Below are positions 43,273-53,882 of a stretch of DNA of 64,000 nt, piece after piece; position 1 is the stretch's first letter; every line of letters begins with the position of its first letter. This DNA comes from an uncultured Ruminococcus sp. (lineage in GTDB: Bacteria; Bacillota; Clostridia; Oscillospirales; Ruminococcaceae): contig CANQJO010000011.1 of NCBI GenBank assembly GCA_947624255.1, positions 1-64,000 on the forward strand, in the 5' to 3' direction. Position numbers and translations under genes: made by a program. The notes under the pieces were generated by a model. That model searched no databases and was not told the DNA's origin. It saw nothing but the letters and a program-made list of their open reading frames with translations.

Positions 43273-44202
43273 CTATTTCACTCCGAGGAGCTTTTCAGCC
43301 TGAGCCGTGATCTCCTCAACGATCTCGGCGCAGGGTTTGATCTCGTTCACCATTCCGGCGATAGCTCCGCAGAGGAACGAGCCTTCGTCCACATTGCCGT
43401 CCTGAACAGCCTTTCTCAGCGAGCCGAGAGTGATCTCCTCAAACTCATCGGGAGTGAGAGTGCCGTTCCTTTCGCCGTCGGCAAGCTTTTTCGAGAACTT
43501 CGTCTTAACGCCGCGGCAGGGGTGACCGGTGTATCTTCCGGTGACGACACTGTCCGTGTCCTTCGCCTTTACCACAAGCTCCTTGTAGGTGGGGTGAATG
43601 TTACATTCTGTTGAGGCAAGGAATCTTGTGCCGATCTGAACGCCCTCAGCTCCCAGCATAAATGAAGCCGCAACACCACGTCCGTCAGCGATACCTCCGG
43701 CAGCGATAACGGGTATCTCTAAAGCATCCACGACCTGTGGGACGAGACACATCGTAGTGATCTCACCGATATGGCCGCCCGATTCCGTTCCCTCGGCAAC
43801 AACGGCATCTGCGCCGGCTTTTTCCATTCTGCGTGCAAGAGCAACAGACGGGATAACGGGTATCACCTTTATGCCGGCAGCTTTCCATGCGGGGATATAT
43901 TTTCCGGGATTGCCTGCTCCCGTTGTGACGACATCGACCTTTTCGTCGATAACAAGCTGTGCAAGATCGTCAGCATTGGGACTCATAAGCATTATATTCA
44001 CACCGAAGGGTTTATCTGTCTTTGCTTTGCAGAGACGGATCTGTTCTCTCAGATAGTCAATGGGAGCCGAGCCGCCTGCTATAAGACCGATGCCTCCTGC
44101 ATTGGAGACTGCGGAAGCGAGCGTATGATCGGCGACCCATGCCATGCCGCCCTGAATAATCGGATATTTGCAGCCTAAAAGCTCTGTGATCCTTGTTTTC
44201 AT
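43273..44202 (-). CDS. fabK: Enoyl-ACP reductase II FabK
   Basis: FabK is the FMN-dependent enoyl-ACP reductase of Firmicutes such as Streptococcus pneumoniae and is unrelated to FabI. The 309-residue TIM barrel begins YPIIQGGMAWVADHTLASAV and has NAGGIGLIAGG. AEGTESGGHIGE with the flavin site lies near 137, and IAAGGIADGRG near 168. FabK is intrinsically insensitive to triclosan. No FabI is visible here. It lies 25 bases after fabH. Confidence 0.94.
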   Translation of the reverse strand: MKTRITELLGCKYPIIQGGMAWVADHTLASAVSNAGGIGLIAGGSAPIDYLREQIRLCKAKTDKPFGVNIMLMSPNADDLAQLVIDEKVDVVTTGAGNPGKYIPAWKAAGIKVIPVIPSVALARRMEKAGADAVVAEGTESGGHIGEITTMCLVPQVVDALEIPVIAAGGIADGRGVAASFMLGAEGVQIGTRFLASTECNIHPTYKELVVKAKDTDSVVTGRYTGHPCRGVKTKFSKKLADGERNGTLTPDEFEEITLGSLRKAVQDGNVDEGSFLCGAIAGMVNEIKPCAEIVEEITAQAEKLLGVK

Positions 44203-44227
44203 TTCAAAACTCCTTCTCTATAATAGT

Positions 44228-45214
44228 TTAATATTCCATGATGACTGCGCCGCAGGTAAGTCCTGCACCGAAGCCGACAAGAGCGATCTTCATGCCGCGC
44301 CGGACAGTACCTGCCTCAATAGCCTCACAGAGGGCAAGAGGTATCGAAACACATGAGGTATTGCCGTAGCGTTGAAGTGTTATTATGAATTTTTCCATGG
44401 GAACGTCCATTTTCTTTGCAGCCGTCTCGATGATCCTGATATTCGCCTGATGAGGGATAAAATAGCTGATATCGTCCTTGGTGACGCCTGCTTTCTCAGC
44501 GGCACGGTCGAACGAACGAGGAAGTGCTGCCGTAGCGAACTTGTAGACCTCCTTGCCGTTCTGATAGAGCTGATGACGGGGCTTTTCGGGAAAACCGTCA
44601 TCGAAGTCGCTTTCAACGGCAACCTCCGGAGCAACGGCAACATTGCGTGCAAAGAGACTTCTTGCGCCGCTGCCGTCGGAAGCAAGATATGATGCAAACA
44701 GCTTGTCACTTTTCTCGACCAGAGCGGCAGCCGCACCATCACCGAAAAGAACACAAGTGCTTCTGTCCTTGAAATCCACAAATCTGGAGAGTGCCTCATT
44801 GGTGACAACAAGGACGTACTTCAGCGAGTCATCGGTTTCAAGAAAGCGGCGTGCCGTATCAACGGCATAGACAAATCCGGAGCAGGCAGCGTTAAGATCA
44901 AAGGCGGCAGCATTCTGTGCGCCGATCTCGTACTGGATAATGCTTGCCATGCTGGGCGTGAGAAAGTCGGGTGTAACGGTGCAGGATATGATGAGACCTA
45001 CCTGTGAGGCATCGACTCCGGCATCCTCAAGAGCCCTGATAGCAGCCGTTTTTCCCATGTACCATGTAGGCTCCCAGCCTGCCATGCGTCTTTCAACGAT
45101 ACCTGTTCTTGATCGGATCCATTCGTCGCCGGTATCCACAAACTTAGAAAAATCGTCGTTAGTGAGCTTCTGCTCAGGGAGGTATTTCCCCATGCCCAGA
45201 ATATTGATTCCCAT
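44228..45214 (-). CDS. fabH: 3-oxoacyl-ACP synthase III FabH
   Basis: FabH starts each fatty acid by condensing an acyl-CoA with malonyl-ACP. The 328-residue protein has the active Cys in DLNAACSGFVYAV near 113, His in FIPHQANIRI near 253, and the Asn loop RYGNTSCVSIPLAL near 283. It is the first gene of the fatty-acid operon, with AAGGAG upstream. Branched or straight primer preference cannot be judged, though a nearby VOR would supply branched acyl-CoA. Confidence 0.95.
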   Translation of the reverse strand: MGINILGMGKYLPEQKLTNDDFSKFVDTGDEWIRSRTGIVERRMAGWEPTWYMGKTAAIRALEDAGVDASQVGLIISCTVTPDFLTPSMASIIQYEIGAQNAAAFDLNAACSGFVYAVDTARRFLETDDSLKYVLVVTNEALSRFVDFKDRSTCVLFGDGAAAALVEKSDKLFASYLASDGSGARSLFARNVAVAPEVAVESDFDDGFPEKPRHQLYQNGKEVYKFATAALPRSFDRAAEKAGVTKDDISYFIPHQANIRIIETAAKKMDVPMEKFIITLQRYGNTSCVSIPLALCEAIEAGTVRRGMKIALVGFGAGLTCGAVIMEY

Positions 45215-45347
45215 AAAAAAACTCCTTAAATAACGATAAATTATAAAAATACAGTTGTAAAAACTGAAAATTTATGTTATATTATTATTATTGGCAGTGA
45301 TGATCGACAGATTCTTGCTCATCATCTGTAAACACTACACATAATAT

Positions 45348-45376
45348 ATCATAAATCATTTTTGGTTTTTTTGCAA
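45348..45376 (-). promoter_or_regulatory. Possible promoter of the fatty-acid operon
   Basis: On the minus strand TTGCAA (45376-45371) and TATGAT (45353-45348) are 17 bases apart. The leader of about 130 bases contains a GATGAT/ATCATC hairpin. No FapR-type or FabT-type palindrome was recognised in the divergent gap. Confidence 0.4.
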
Positions 45377-45499
45377 TGATATTTTAATATTTTCGTGAAC
45401 TCTCAGGAAAATATCGGCGTTTTTACCAAAAATATCTCTTAAAAACCGGCAGATTTACCGGTATTTTGTGTATAACATACAGAAAGGAAGTTACATATT

Positions 45500-46414
45500 A
45501 TGACAATTTCACTATTTTCAGGACAAGGTTCGCAATATCCCGGTATGGGCAGGGATATTGCTGATGCTGTACCGGAGCTTGACCCGATCCTCGATACCGG
45601 TTCGGATATTCTCGGAAAGGACCTGCGTGCAGTCTGCTTTGATTCACAGCCCGAGGAGCTTTCAAGGACGATAAACTCGCAGCCGGCTATAATGGCAGTC
45701 TCGATACTCTGCCTTGAAGCTGCACGCTTAAGGGGATTTGAACCGGACGGCGTTGCCGGTCACTCACTCGGAGAGTACGCCGCTATGTACGCAGCTGAAA
45801 TGATAAGCCTTGAAGATGCGTTCCGGCTGATAAAAGCCCGTGCCGAAGCTATGGAGAAGGCAGCATCAGCCGCTCCCGGAGCTATGGCTGCTGTTATGAA
45901 ACTCTCTCCCCGGCAGATAGAGGAGGTCTGCGCCGGACTTAAAGAGTATGCCGTCCCCGTGAACTATAACTCTCCTGCACAGACGGTGATCGCCGGAACA
46001 CCCGAGGGCATCGCTGAGGCAAGCGAAATATTCTCCAATATGAAAGCAAGAGTTGTTCCGCTGAAAGTGACCGGAGCTTTTCACTCAAAGCTGATGCAGC
46101 CTGCTGCCGATATATTCTATGAGACTGCAAAAACCGTGAGATTCAACACTCCCTCAAAAAAATACTACTCCAATGTCACCGGAGGAGAACTCACCGATTT
46201 CTCGGATATGCCGTCGCTCCTTGCAAAGCACATAGTCTCCCCTGTAAGATTCGTGTCAGAGCTTGAATCAATGAGTGCAGCCGGAGCTGATACGTTTGTG
46301 GAATTCGGTCCGGGAAAAACTCTCACAGGGCTTGTTAAAAAGACTCTTACAGGCGTGAAAGCCCTCAATATTGAAAACCTTGAAACACTCGAAGGAGCTG
46401 ATATTTATGAATGA
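45500..46414 (+). CDS. fabD: Malonyl-CoA:ACP transacylase FabD
   Basis: FabD loads malonyl groups onto ACP. The 304-residue protein begins LFSGQGSQYPGMGRD and has the nucleophile in VAGHSLGEYAAMYA near 92. The second catalytic residue His is in VTGAFHSKLM near 197. It is divergent from the fatty-acid operon across a 285-base gap and heads an operon that continues into shikimate genes; aroE overlaps it by eight bases. Confidence 0.95.
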   Translation: MTISLFSGQGSQYPGMGRDIADAVPELDPILDTGSDILGKDLRAVCFDSQPEELSRTINSQPAIMAVSILCLEAARLRGFEPDGVAGHSLGEYAAMYAAEMISLEDAFRLIKARAEAMEKAASAAPGAMAAVMKLSPRQIEEVCAGLKEYAVPVNYNSPAQTVIAGTPEGIAEASEIFSNMKARVVPLKVTGAFHSKLMQPAADIFYETAKTVRFNTPSKKYYSNVTGGELTDFSDMPSLLAKHIVSPVRFVSELESMSAAGADTFVEFGPGKTLTGLVKKTLTGVKALNIENLETLEGADIYE

Positions 46415-47246
46415 GTACGCACTTATAGGTCACCCTCTGGGACACTCAATGTCGCCGCTTATCCATGAGAAGCTGTTCGCTCTCAGCGGAATGACATTTT
46501 GCTCATACCGTCTTATTGACATTCCTCCGGAGGAACTGTCCTCCTGCCGTGAACTTTTTGAAAGCCTTGACGGTATGAATGTCACGATACCGCACAAGCA
46601 GAGCGTTATCCCGCTCATGGACGAGCTTGGCGACAGCGCACGCCGGTACAATTCCGTGAACTGCGTCAAAAATGACGGTAAAAAGCTCATCGGCTATAAT
46701 ACCGACTGTGATGGATTTGTCCGCTCGGCAGAACTTCTCCCAATAAGCGGAAACGTTGTCATTTTAGGCTGCGGCGGCGTGGGACGCATGATGGCTGTTG
46801 AGACAGTCCGTCACGGCGGAAAACTCACTCTCGCTGTTATCCCGCAGGATATGGTGAGCGCTCAGCGGCTCATGGCAGAAATACTCTCCGGCTATCCGGG
46901 AGCATCGGTGAAGATCACGGATATCGCTTCACTTGACGAAAAATTTGACCTTATGGTGAACGCTACTCCCGTGGGAATGTTTCCTAAGACCGATGCGTGT
47001 GCCGTGAGCGACAAGGCGATCGAAAACTGCCTCAGCTTCTTTGATGCGATATATAATCCCACTGAGACACTCCTGATGAAAAAAGCCCGTGCTATGGGAA
47101 AAACTGCCGTGGGAGGAGCTTCTATGCTCGTATATCAGGCTGTAAGCGCCCATGAGATATGGTACGGCGGAACTTTTTCACCCGAAGACATCTCCCTCAT
47201 AATAAAAGATGTCGAAAAAGCCGTTGACGAAATGAATCAGAAATGA
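46407..47246 (+). CDS. aroE: Shikimate dehydrogenase AroE
   Basis: AroE reduces 3-dehydroshikimate with NADPH. The 279 residues begin YALIGHPLGHSMSPLIHEKL, with the catalytic Lys in MNVTIPHKQSVIPLMDE near 63. NTDCDGFVRS lies near 97, the dinucleotide loop in VILGCGGVGRMMAVE near 118, and NATPVGMFPKTDA near 187. ATG 46407 has AAGGAG nine bases upstream, inside the end of fabD; the frame is open from 46371. Confidence 0.95.
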   Translation: MNEYALIGHPLGHSMSPLIHEKLFALSGMTFCSYRLIDIPPEELSSCRELFESLDGMNVTIPHKQSVIPLMDELGDSARRYNSVNCVKNDGKKLIGYNTDCDGFVRSAELLPISGNVVILGCGGVGRMMAVETVRHGGKLTLAVIPQDMVSAQRLMAEILSGYPGASVKITDIASLDEKFDLMVNATPVGMFPKTDACAVSDKAIENCLSFFDAIYNPTETLLMKKARAMGKTAVGGASMLVYQAVSAHEIWYGGTFSPEDISLIIKDVEKAVDEMNQK

Positions 47247-47265
47247 TATTTGGAGGTTAAATGAA

Positions 47266-47781
47266 ATGACTATATTCTTATGCGGATTTATGGGCTGCGG
47301 AAAAACTACCTCCGGAAAGCTTGCTGCTAAAAAGCTCGGCTGCGGATTCTGCGATACGGATGATCTCATCGTCAGAACGCTTGATATGTCTATACCTGAG
47401 ATATTTGAAAAAAAAGGCGAACCTTTTTTCAGGAGCACCGAGGCAGGCATAGTGCGGTCACTCTGCGGAAAAACAGTCGTTGCTGCCTGCGGAGGAGGAG
47501 CGATGCTGGATCCGGATACTGCCGAAGCAGCGGCAAAATCGGGCAGTATGGTGATATTCCTTGATGTGCCGTTTGAGGAGTGCTACGAACGCATAAGCGG
47601 TGATAAAAACCGTCCCATAGCGGCAAACTCCACCAAGGAGCAGCTTCGGGAGCTTTGGAACAACAGGCGCAGCACCTATATGAAGCACGCAACGGTAACG
47701 CTTGACTGCTGTAAATGCACTCCCGCAAAAACCGCTGAGATGATAGTAAATGCGGTCAAAGAACAGGAAGGTAAGCGATGA
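47266..47781 (+). CDS. aroK: Shikimate kinase AroK
   Basis: AroK phosphorylates shikimate. The 171-residue P-loop kinase has LCGFMGCGKTTSGKLAAKKL at the start, FCDTDDLI near 31 with the shikimate-binding Asp, FFRSTEAG near 55 and CGGGAM near 78. It follows aroE by 19 bases and overlaps the amidohydrolase by four bases. Confidence 0.94.
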   Translation: MTIFLCGFMGCGKTTSGKLAAKKLGCGFCDTDDLIVRTLDMSIPEIFEKKGEPFFRSTEAGIVRSLCGKTVVAACGGGAMLDPDTAEAAAKSGSMVIFLDVPFEECYERISGDKNRPIAANSTKEQLRELWNNRRSTYMKHATVTLDCCKCTPAKTAEMIVNAVKEQEGKR

Positions 47782-48944
47782 TAATATATAATGCCGAAAT
47801 ACATACAATGGACTCTGCGGGAGTTATCAGGAACGGCTGGGCAGAGATCTCAGAGGGAAAAATAAAAGATATCGGCAGCGGTGAACGCTCTGTCTCGGAG
47901 GAGGATATAAATGCAGGGGGCGGCATACTGCTCCCGGGATTTATCGACGCTCATACGCACCTCGGTATCATTGAGGACAGTCTCGGCTTTGAGGGTGACG
48001 ACTGCAATGAGTCCTCCGATCCGTTCACTCCCCAGATGAGAGCTATTGACGGCATAAATCCGTTCGACCGCTGCTTTGAAGAGGCACGTGCAAGAGGGAT
48101 CACTGCGGCAGCCTCCTGCCCCGGAAGTGCAAATGCCTGCGGAGGTGAGATCTGTGTCATCAAGACAAACGGCAGGCGCATCGATGATATGCTCGTCAGA
48201 AGCTGCGGCATAAAATTCGCACTGGGCGAAAATCCTAAAAACGTCTACAACGAAAAGGGAGAAGCTCCCGTTACAAGAATGGCTGTTGCCGCTATCATCA
48301 GAGAGGGACTGTATAAGGCAAAACGCTACTCGGAGGATATGGAGAGCTTCCGTTCCGACAGCGATAACTGCGATCCGCCGGAGTATGACATCAAGTGTGA
48401 GGCTCTCATACCTCTTATTGAGCACAAGCAGAAGGCTTTCTTTCATTGTCATCGTGCTGATGACATATGCACTGCCATGCGCCTTTCAAAGGAGTTCTCA
48501 CTCGAACCGGTCATAATACACGGTACAGAGGGTCGGAAGATCGCCGATATCATCGCCGCTGAAAATGTTCCCGTGATATGCGGACCTCTCATATGCGACA
48601 GATGCAAGCCGGAGATGAGCGGTCTTGAGCTCAAAAATGCCGCTGTTCTGCGGCAGAACGGAGTTAAAATATCTATCTGCACCGATCATACCGTTATACC
48701 GATACAATATCTTCCTCTGTCAGCACAGGCTGCTGTAAAGGGAGGTCTCAGTCATGATGAGGCATTGCGTGCGCTGACAGCAGATCCTGCCGAAATACTG
48801 GGGGTCTCCGACCGTATAGGCAGCATTGCTCCCGGAAAAGATGCCGATCTTCAGCTTTATCCCGCAGGCTGTGATCCGCTGGATCTTATGTCTTCACCGC
48901 AGCTTGTAATGATAAGCGGTGATATCTGCCATAAGGAGTTTTGA
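47778..48944 (+). CDS. Amidohydrolase of unknown substrate
   Basis: This 388-residue metal-dependent hydrolase is of the imidazolonepropionase/dihydroorotase-like superfamily. The first metal motif is LLPGFIDAHTHLGIIEDSLG near 53. FFHCHRADD near 222, IIHGTEG near 248 and the acid in ICTDHTVIPIQYLPL near 302 complete the site. GSIAPGKDADLQLYP near 357 is the usual C-terminal barrel segment. It starts ATGA over the aroK stop and is followed two bases later by the LRR-dockerin gene. The substrate is unknown. Confidence 0.88.
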   Translation: MIIYNAEIHTMDSAGVIRNGWAEISEGKIKDIGSGERSVSEEDINAGGGILLPGFIDAHTHLGIIEDSLGFEGDDCNESSDPFTPQMRAIDGINPFDRCFEEARARGITAAASCPGSANACGGEICVIKTNGRRIDDMLVRSCGIKFALGENPKNVYNEKGEAPVTRMAVAAIIREGLYKAKRYSEDMESFRSDSDNCDPPEYDIKCEALIPLIEHKQKAFFHCHRADDICTAMRLSKEFSLEPVIIHGTEGRKIADIIAAENVPVICGPLICDRCKPEMSGLELKNAAVLRQNGVKISICTDHTVIPIQYLPLSAQAAVKGGLSHDEALRALTADPAEILGVSDRIGSIAPGKDADLQLYPAGCDPLDLMSSPQLVMISGDICHKEF

Positions 48945-48946
48945 GC

Positions 48947-49870
48947 ATGAAAAAAATAATTTCTCTTCTGTCTGCTGCCGTTATCTCTGTGTCAGTCTCA
49001 TTATTTAACGCAGCGGCTGAAAGCTCTGAGAACACCGCCACTGCCGAGATAGGCGGTGTCAAATTCACGTATTCCGTCACTGACGATACTGCTTGTCTGC
49101 TTAAAGTCTCCGCCTCGGGAAGTCGTCTTGATATCCCGGAGGAGATAGACGGTCATGCAGTCACATCTGTCGGAGAAAAGGCGTTTTTCGGAAACACCAC
49201 GCTCTCAGCGGTCAATATTCCCGATACGGTGATATCATTGGGAGCAAACGCTTTCGCCGGCTGTCTCTCGCTCAAAGAAATAACTATCCCCGACTCCGTG
49301 ACCGAGCTGGGAAACGGCTGCTTCATGAGCTGCACCTCTCTGCAAAGGGTATTCATCGGCAGCTCACTGACTGTTATTCCGGAAAGCTGTTTCTATTCAT
49401 GTACGGCATTGTCAAGTGCCGTGCTCTCTGAAAATACTGCTGCGATCGGTACACAGGCATTCTACGGCTGCACCGCCATGAGCAGTATATATCTTCCGGC
49501 TTCGGTATCTTCAATAGGCGAGGATTCTCTCGGAAGACGCTACAATATCAGAAGCGGCTCTACTGAAAATATATCCGGTTTCTCGATAATATATTCCGAG
49601 GGCTCTGCTGCTGCGGATTATGCGGAGATTTATTCTCTCAGTGCTGCTCCTGCCTCCGAGGGCGAATACGATGTGAATATGGACGGCAAAATAACAGCGG
49701 TAGATGCATCGCTCGTCCTGAACGAGTATTCCGAGCTTTCCTCCGGCAGTATTTCGTCATTCTGTGCGATACAGAAAAAAGCCGCCGACATAAACGGCGA
49801 TGAATTCATTGATGCACGTGATGCATCACTCATACTGAGCAGATATGCCGAATTGCAGGCACAAAACTGA
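48947..49870 (+). CDS. Secreted LRR_5 (BspA-like) protein with type I dockerin
   Basis: This 307-residue secreted protein has a signal peptide (MKKIISLLSAAVISVSVSLF, cleavage near residue 24). A region of BspA/LRR_5 leucine-rich repeats spans about residues 60-200 (repeated pattern IPDTVISLGANAFAGCLSLK). The C-terminal type I dockerin has two calcium-binding halves, DVNMDGKITAVDASLVLNEY near 243 and DINGDEFIDARDASLILSRY near 282. Dockerins bind cohesins on cellulosome scaffoldins. ATG 48947 has GGAG eight bases upstream. Coupling to a cytosolic amidohydrolase and shikimate genes is odd. Confidence 0.88.
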   Translation: MKKIISLLSAAVISVSVSLFNAAAESSENTATAEIGGVKFTYSVTDDTACLLKVSASGSRLDIPEEIDGHAVTSVGEKAFFGNTTLSAVNIPDTVISLGANAFAGCLSLKEITIPDSVTELGNGCFMSCTSLQRVFIGSSLTVIPESCFYSCTALSSAVLSENTAAIGTQAFYGCTAMSSIYLPASVSSIGEDSLGRRYNIRSGSTENISGFSIIYSEGSAAADYAEIYSLSAAPASEGEYDVNMDGKITAVDASLVLNEYSELSSGSISSFCAIQKKAADINGDEFIDARDASLILSRYAELQAQN

Positions 49871-49979
49871 CAGCACAAAAATCGCTTGCAGTACGTTCTT
49901 CTGTGAAAAATCAGCGCTTTCGCCAAAATATGTGTCGAATCAACAAAAAAATTCTACGGCATAAATATTCTTCTCTCTA

Positions 49980-50008
49980 TTGACATAAACTCTAAAAAAT
50001 AGTATCAT
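49980..50008 (+). promoter_or_regulatory. guaB promoter
   Basis: TTGACA (49980-49985) and TATCAT (50003-50008) with a 17-base spacer. The leader of about 85 bases is GC-rich with possible pairing, but I recognise no known riboswitch in it. Confidence 0.75.
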
Positions 50009-50085
50009 ATAATTTAATAACCTGAACGCTGACGAAACTCCGGGAACAGGGGCGGTACTCTATCTCCCGCTTTCACAGCTTATGA

Positions 50086-51573
<1,488 letters not shown>

Positions 51574-51602
51574 TCTCTGAAACAAAATAGTGTAGTAAAA
51601 TA

Positions 51603-51676
51603 TGCCGCAGCTTTGCTGTTTTCACTGCATACACCGGTATGCCTGTGTCCTCAGAATTGCTGCGGCAGATTTTTTA
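51603..51676 (+). terminator. Terminator of guaB
   Basis: TGCCGCAGC (51603-51611) pairs perfectly with GCTGCGGCA (51659-51667), with an inner GCATAC/GTATGC stem, followed by GATTTTTTAT. Confidence 0.8.
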
Positions 51677-51729
51677 TCGGAAAAATTCACATATTCAATA
51701 TCTTTTTGCAGAAATTTCTTAAAAAATCA

Positions 51730-51758
51730 TTGACATTTTATGTGCAATGTGTTACAAT
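51730..51758 (+). promoter_or_regulatory. Xylanase promoter
   Basis: TTGACA (51730-51735) and TACAAT (51753-51758) with a 17-base spacer, about 60 bases before the start codon. Confidence 0.75.
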
Positions 51759-51818
51759 AATTTAAAATAAGTCTGTCAGTGTGCAAAATACAGACAGAAA
51801 ACAGGAGGAACTTTTAGA

Positions 51819-53753
51819 ATGAAAAATCTTAAATTTGCAAGATCCGGCGCAGCTGTGATGTGTGCTGTCCTTGCAGGCAGCGCCCTTTGCTCCGCTGCAC
51901 CATTGACTGCTCAAAGACGTTCGGCTGCGGCTGCGGGAGAGGTCATCTACTCCACAGATTTCGAGGACGGCGATGTCTCTGCATTCACCAACAGAGGCGA
52001 AAATGATACCACACAGCTTTCCGCTTCTGACGAGGCATCTGTCAGCGGCTCGACATCACTTCTTGCCGCCGGACGTTCCGATACCTGGAATGGTCCTGCT
52101 TTTCGGCTGGACGATAAGTGCAAGCCCAATACCGAATACTACGTCAGTGCCAACATCAAAGGCAGATATTACACTTCAGCAATTTTCAGCTTCCAGTATA
52201 CCGACTCTGACGGAAACGTTCACTACAGCAACCTTGTTCAGAATCTGAGCGGCAGCGACTGGATGAGCATCGAAAATGTCAAGGTAAGTTTCACAGAGGA
52301 CATGACAGACGTTTATGTTTACTTTGAGGGCGGTCAGGACGACATATTCATTGACGATTTCAGCGTTGTTGAAGTTCCGGAAGTTCCCATTGAAGATGAG
52401 CTTCCCTCTCTGAGCGCACTGTTCTCCGACAGTTTCAAGGTGGGTACAGCGCTCACTCCAAGCGATCTGAGCAAAAAATCATTTATGGCTCTCGCAGCTA
52501 AGCACTTCAACGGAAGCGTTACCGTGGGCAACGAAATGAAGCCCGATTCAGTCTTGAACAAAGATGCCTGTCAGGCTTATGTCGAGGAGACCGGTGATGA
52601 CACCAATCCGCAGATCTCCTTTGCTGCCGCAAAGCCCGTTCTTGAATATTGCCGCAAGAACAATATTCCCGTAAGGATACACACTCTCGTATGGCACAGC
52701 CAGACTCCGGACTGGTTCTTCAAGGAGAATTATGATCCCGAGGGCGAGTGGGTAAGCAGCGATAAAATGCTCCTGAGAATGGAAAACTATATCAAAAACT
52801 ATTTTGAATTGCTCACAGAATTGTATCCCGATATCGACTTCTATGCCTGTGACGTTGTGAACGAGGCTTGGATGGAGGACGGCAATCCCCGACAGCCCGG
52901 CGAACAAGGCAGCAGCGGCTCAGCAAAATCTGCATGGGTACAGGTATTCGGCGACAACTCCTTTATTGAATATGCCTTCACCTACGCAAGAAAATATGCT
53001 CCCGAGGGCTGCAAGCTCTACTACAACGACTACAATGAGTACATGGACGGCAAAATGAATGCTATCGTTGAAATGGCGACCGATCTTAAAGAAAAAGGTC
53101 TCATAGACGGTATAGGAATGCAGTCCCACCTCGATGCAAGACAGAGCCTCGATGCATCATTCCCGTCAGTAAACGCCTATAATAAGGCTCTTGACACATA
53201 CTCACAGCTTGGACTTGACATTCAGGTGACAGAGCTTGATGCTACTATTCCGGAAAATTCCGATGATCAATACTATGATGTTCAGGCTGATTACTATAAG
53301 GGCATCTGGGATTCGATCGTTGCCCACAAGGACTACATCTCTGCCGTTATTTTCTGGGGGATCACCGATGACAACAGCTGGAGAGCAAATCAGCAGCCGC
53401 TTCTCTTTGACGAGAATTTCAAGGCAAAGCCTGCATTCTATGCAATAACCGACGGTCTTGATGTGCCGCCGACCACAAGCACTACTCAGCCGCCTGAGAC
53501 AAGTACGCAGGATACTTCCGATATCATGTACGGCGATGCAAACTGTGACGGTGCAGTTGATCTCTCTGATGCGGTACTCATCATGCAGTACAGTGCAAAT
53601 CCTGATGTTTACGGACTTAATAAAGCGGAGGGCATCTCAGATCAGGGAATTATCAACGCCGATGTTACGGGAGGCAACGACGGCGTCACAAATCTGGACG
53701 CTCTTTCGATACAGAAACTCAAGCTCGGACTTATTGATAAGCTGCCCGAATAA
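51819..53753 (+). CDS. Xylanase: CBM22-GH10-dockerin
   Basis: This 644-residue secreted endo-1,4-beta-xylanase has a signal peptide (1-27). A CBM22-like xylan-binding domain spans about 40-185, from VIYSTDFEDGDVSAF to DDIFIDDFSVVE. The GH10 barrel spans about 195-550. The acid/base Glu is in CDVVNEAWMEDG (about 349) and the nucleophile Glu in IQVTELDATI (about 472); WHSQTPDWFF and WGITDDNSWR are also typical. A Thr/Pro linker (TTSTTQPPETSTQD) leads to a type I dockerin (570-640) with DANCDGAVDLSDAVLIMQY and a second half around DVTGGNDGVTNLDALSIQ. It has its own promoter and terminator and probably joins a cellulosome. Confidence 0.94.
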   Translation: MKNLKFARSGAAVMCAVLAGSALCSAAPLTAQRRSAAAAGEVIYSTDFEDGDVSAFTNRGENDTTQLSASDEASVSGSTSLLAAGRSDTWNGPAFRLDDKCKPNTEYYVSANIKGRYYTSAIFSFQYTDSDGNVHYSNLVQNLSGSDWMSIENVKVSFTEDMTDVYVYFEGGQDDIFIDDFSVVEVPEVPIEDELPSLSALFSDSFKVGTALTPSDLSKKSFMALAAKHFNGSVTVGNEMKPDSVLNKDACQAYVEETGDDTNPQISFAAAKPVLEYCRKNNIPVRIHTLVWHSQTPDWFFKENYDPEGEWVSSDKMLLRMENYIKNYFELLTELYPDIDFYACDVVNEAWMEDGNPRQPGEQGSSGSAKSAWVQVFGDNSFIEYAFTYARKYAPEGCKLYYNDYNEYMDGKMNAIVEMATDLKEKGLIDGIGMQSHLDARQSLDASFPSVNAYNKALDTYSQLGLDIQVTELDATIPENSDDQYYDVQADYYKGIWDSIVAHKDYISAVIFWGITDDNSWRANQQPLLFDENFKAKPAFYAITDGLDVPPTTSTTQPPETSTQDTSDIMYGDANCDGAVDLSDAVLIMQYSANPDVYGLNKAEGISDQGIINADVTGGNDGVTNLDALSIQKLKLGLIDKLPE

Positions 53754-53760
53754 AAAAATT

Positions 53761-53790
53761 CGCTGACCTTTCTCAGGTCAGCGTTTTTTT
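53761..53790 (+). terminator. Terminator between xylanase and htpG
   Basis: CGCTGACCT (53761-53769) pairs with AGGTCAGCG (53775-53783), with T runs on both sides, so it can act in both directions. Confidence 0.88.
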
Positions 53791-53882
53791 GCATTATCTC
53801 CCGGCACCATTGCAAGCACTGCCTGACCGCATTGCAGATCGGCAGGCTCGTGGATATACGTTATCATGCTGTTTCAGATATA

